A stretch of DNA of 64,000 nucleotides, taken from contig NZ_JAHTLF010000013.1 of NCBI RefSeq assembly GCF_024614185.1, forward strand, positions 364,870-428,869, in the 5' to 3' direction. The notes beneath the pieces are model-generated. The model did no database searches, was not told where the DNA came from, and worked only from the letters and a program-made list of their open reading frames with translations. The translations under genes and the position numbers were made by a program. Source of the DNA: Nocardioides carbamazepini. Lineage in GTDB: Bacteria; Actinomycetota; Actinomycetes; Propionibacteriales; Nocardioidaceae. Of this stretch, positions 63,947 through 64,000 are shown one piece after another (the first letter of the stretch is position 1; each line of letters starts with the position of its first letter).

Positions 63947-64000
63947 GGCGTCTCCAAGATTACGACCCGGTCGTGCGACGCGCCCATCCGGCACGTCCGG

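Overview
The window is chromosomal DNA of a high-GC Gram-positive bacterium. The GC bias, frequent GTG starts, many ATGA/GTGA stop-start overlaps, Tat and lipoprotein export signals, and the gene families (PknG/GlnX/GlnH, EfeUOB, IlvBNC, GatCAB, LigA, MnmA, cysteine desulfurase) point to an actinobacterium, most likely Nocardioidaceae or a close relative. This placement is inferred from gene content, not from a marker-gene search. The core genes (cysteine desulfurase, mnmA, a MetE-like gene, ligA, gatCAB, ilvBNC, serA) occur in roughly the order known from Mycobacterium tuberculosis (Rv3025c down to Rv2996c), with accessory blocks between them. No phage, insertion sequence, CRISPR array, rRNA or tRNA gene was seen.

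Layout. 1-7048 (minus) is a tightly overlapped signalling operon: TelA-like protein, small protein, AAA+ ATPase, GlnX-like membrane protein, GlnH-like lipoprotein, alpha-helical protein and the N-terminus of PknG. 7079-9314 is a divergent YczE/MocR (YczR) pair. 9461-11059 is serA. 11202-14521 is the EfeUOB iron importer behind a DtxR/IdeR-like box. 14641-21234 holds a MaoC hydratase, a FrnE-like oxidoreductase, an ABC exporter, a large secreted PKD protein and a half-size EamA protein. 21310-24898 is ilvBNC with a complete transcription attenuator (13-residue leader peptide and terminator). 24938-33883 holds a CHAD protein, a VOC protein, a membrane-lipase fusion, and ilvD followed by three co-oriented genes. 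34160-40372 is mostly secreted or membrane proteins.

40443-46692 (minus) is the most interesting block. A cobalamin riboswitch precedes a secreted alpha/alpha-toroid protein, a membrane-anchored DUF4430-like protein and a complete ECF transporter (T, fused A-A, S). The first two proteins look like the two halves of eukaryotic intrinsic factor/transcobalamin encoded as separate, translationally coupled genes. The block is therefore read as a vitamin B12 capture and import system.

46824-54684 (minus) holds gatCAB, a lipoprotein hydrolase, a VOC protein, an AraC regulator and ligA. 54819-59499 (plus) contains two tandem TetR + 14-TMS MFS efflux modules that look like a duplication, each with its operator overlapping the promoter. 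59530-63946 (minus) holds an unknown membrane-anchored protein, a MetE-like protein, mnmA and a cysteine desulfurase.

Four intergenic regions (9322-9465, 17614-17760, 32684-32772, 54697-54782) carry short direct and inverted repeats. Each has its own sequence, but all share a similar layout of mixed direct and inverted copies.
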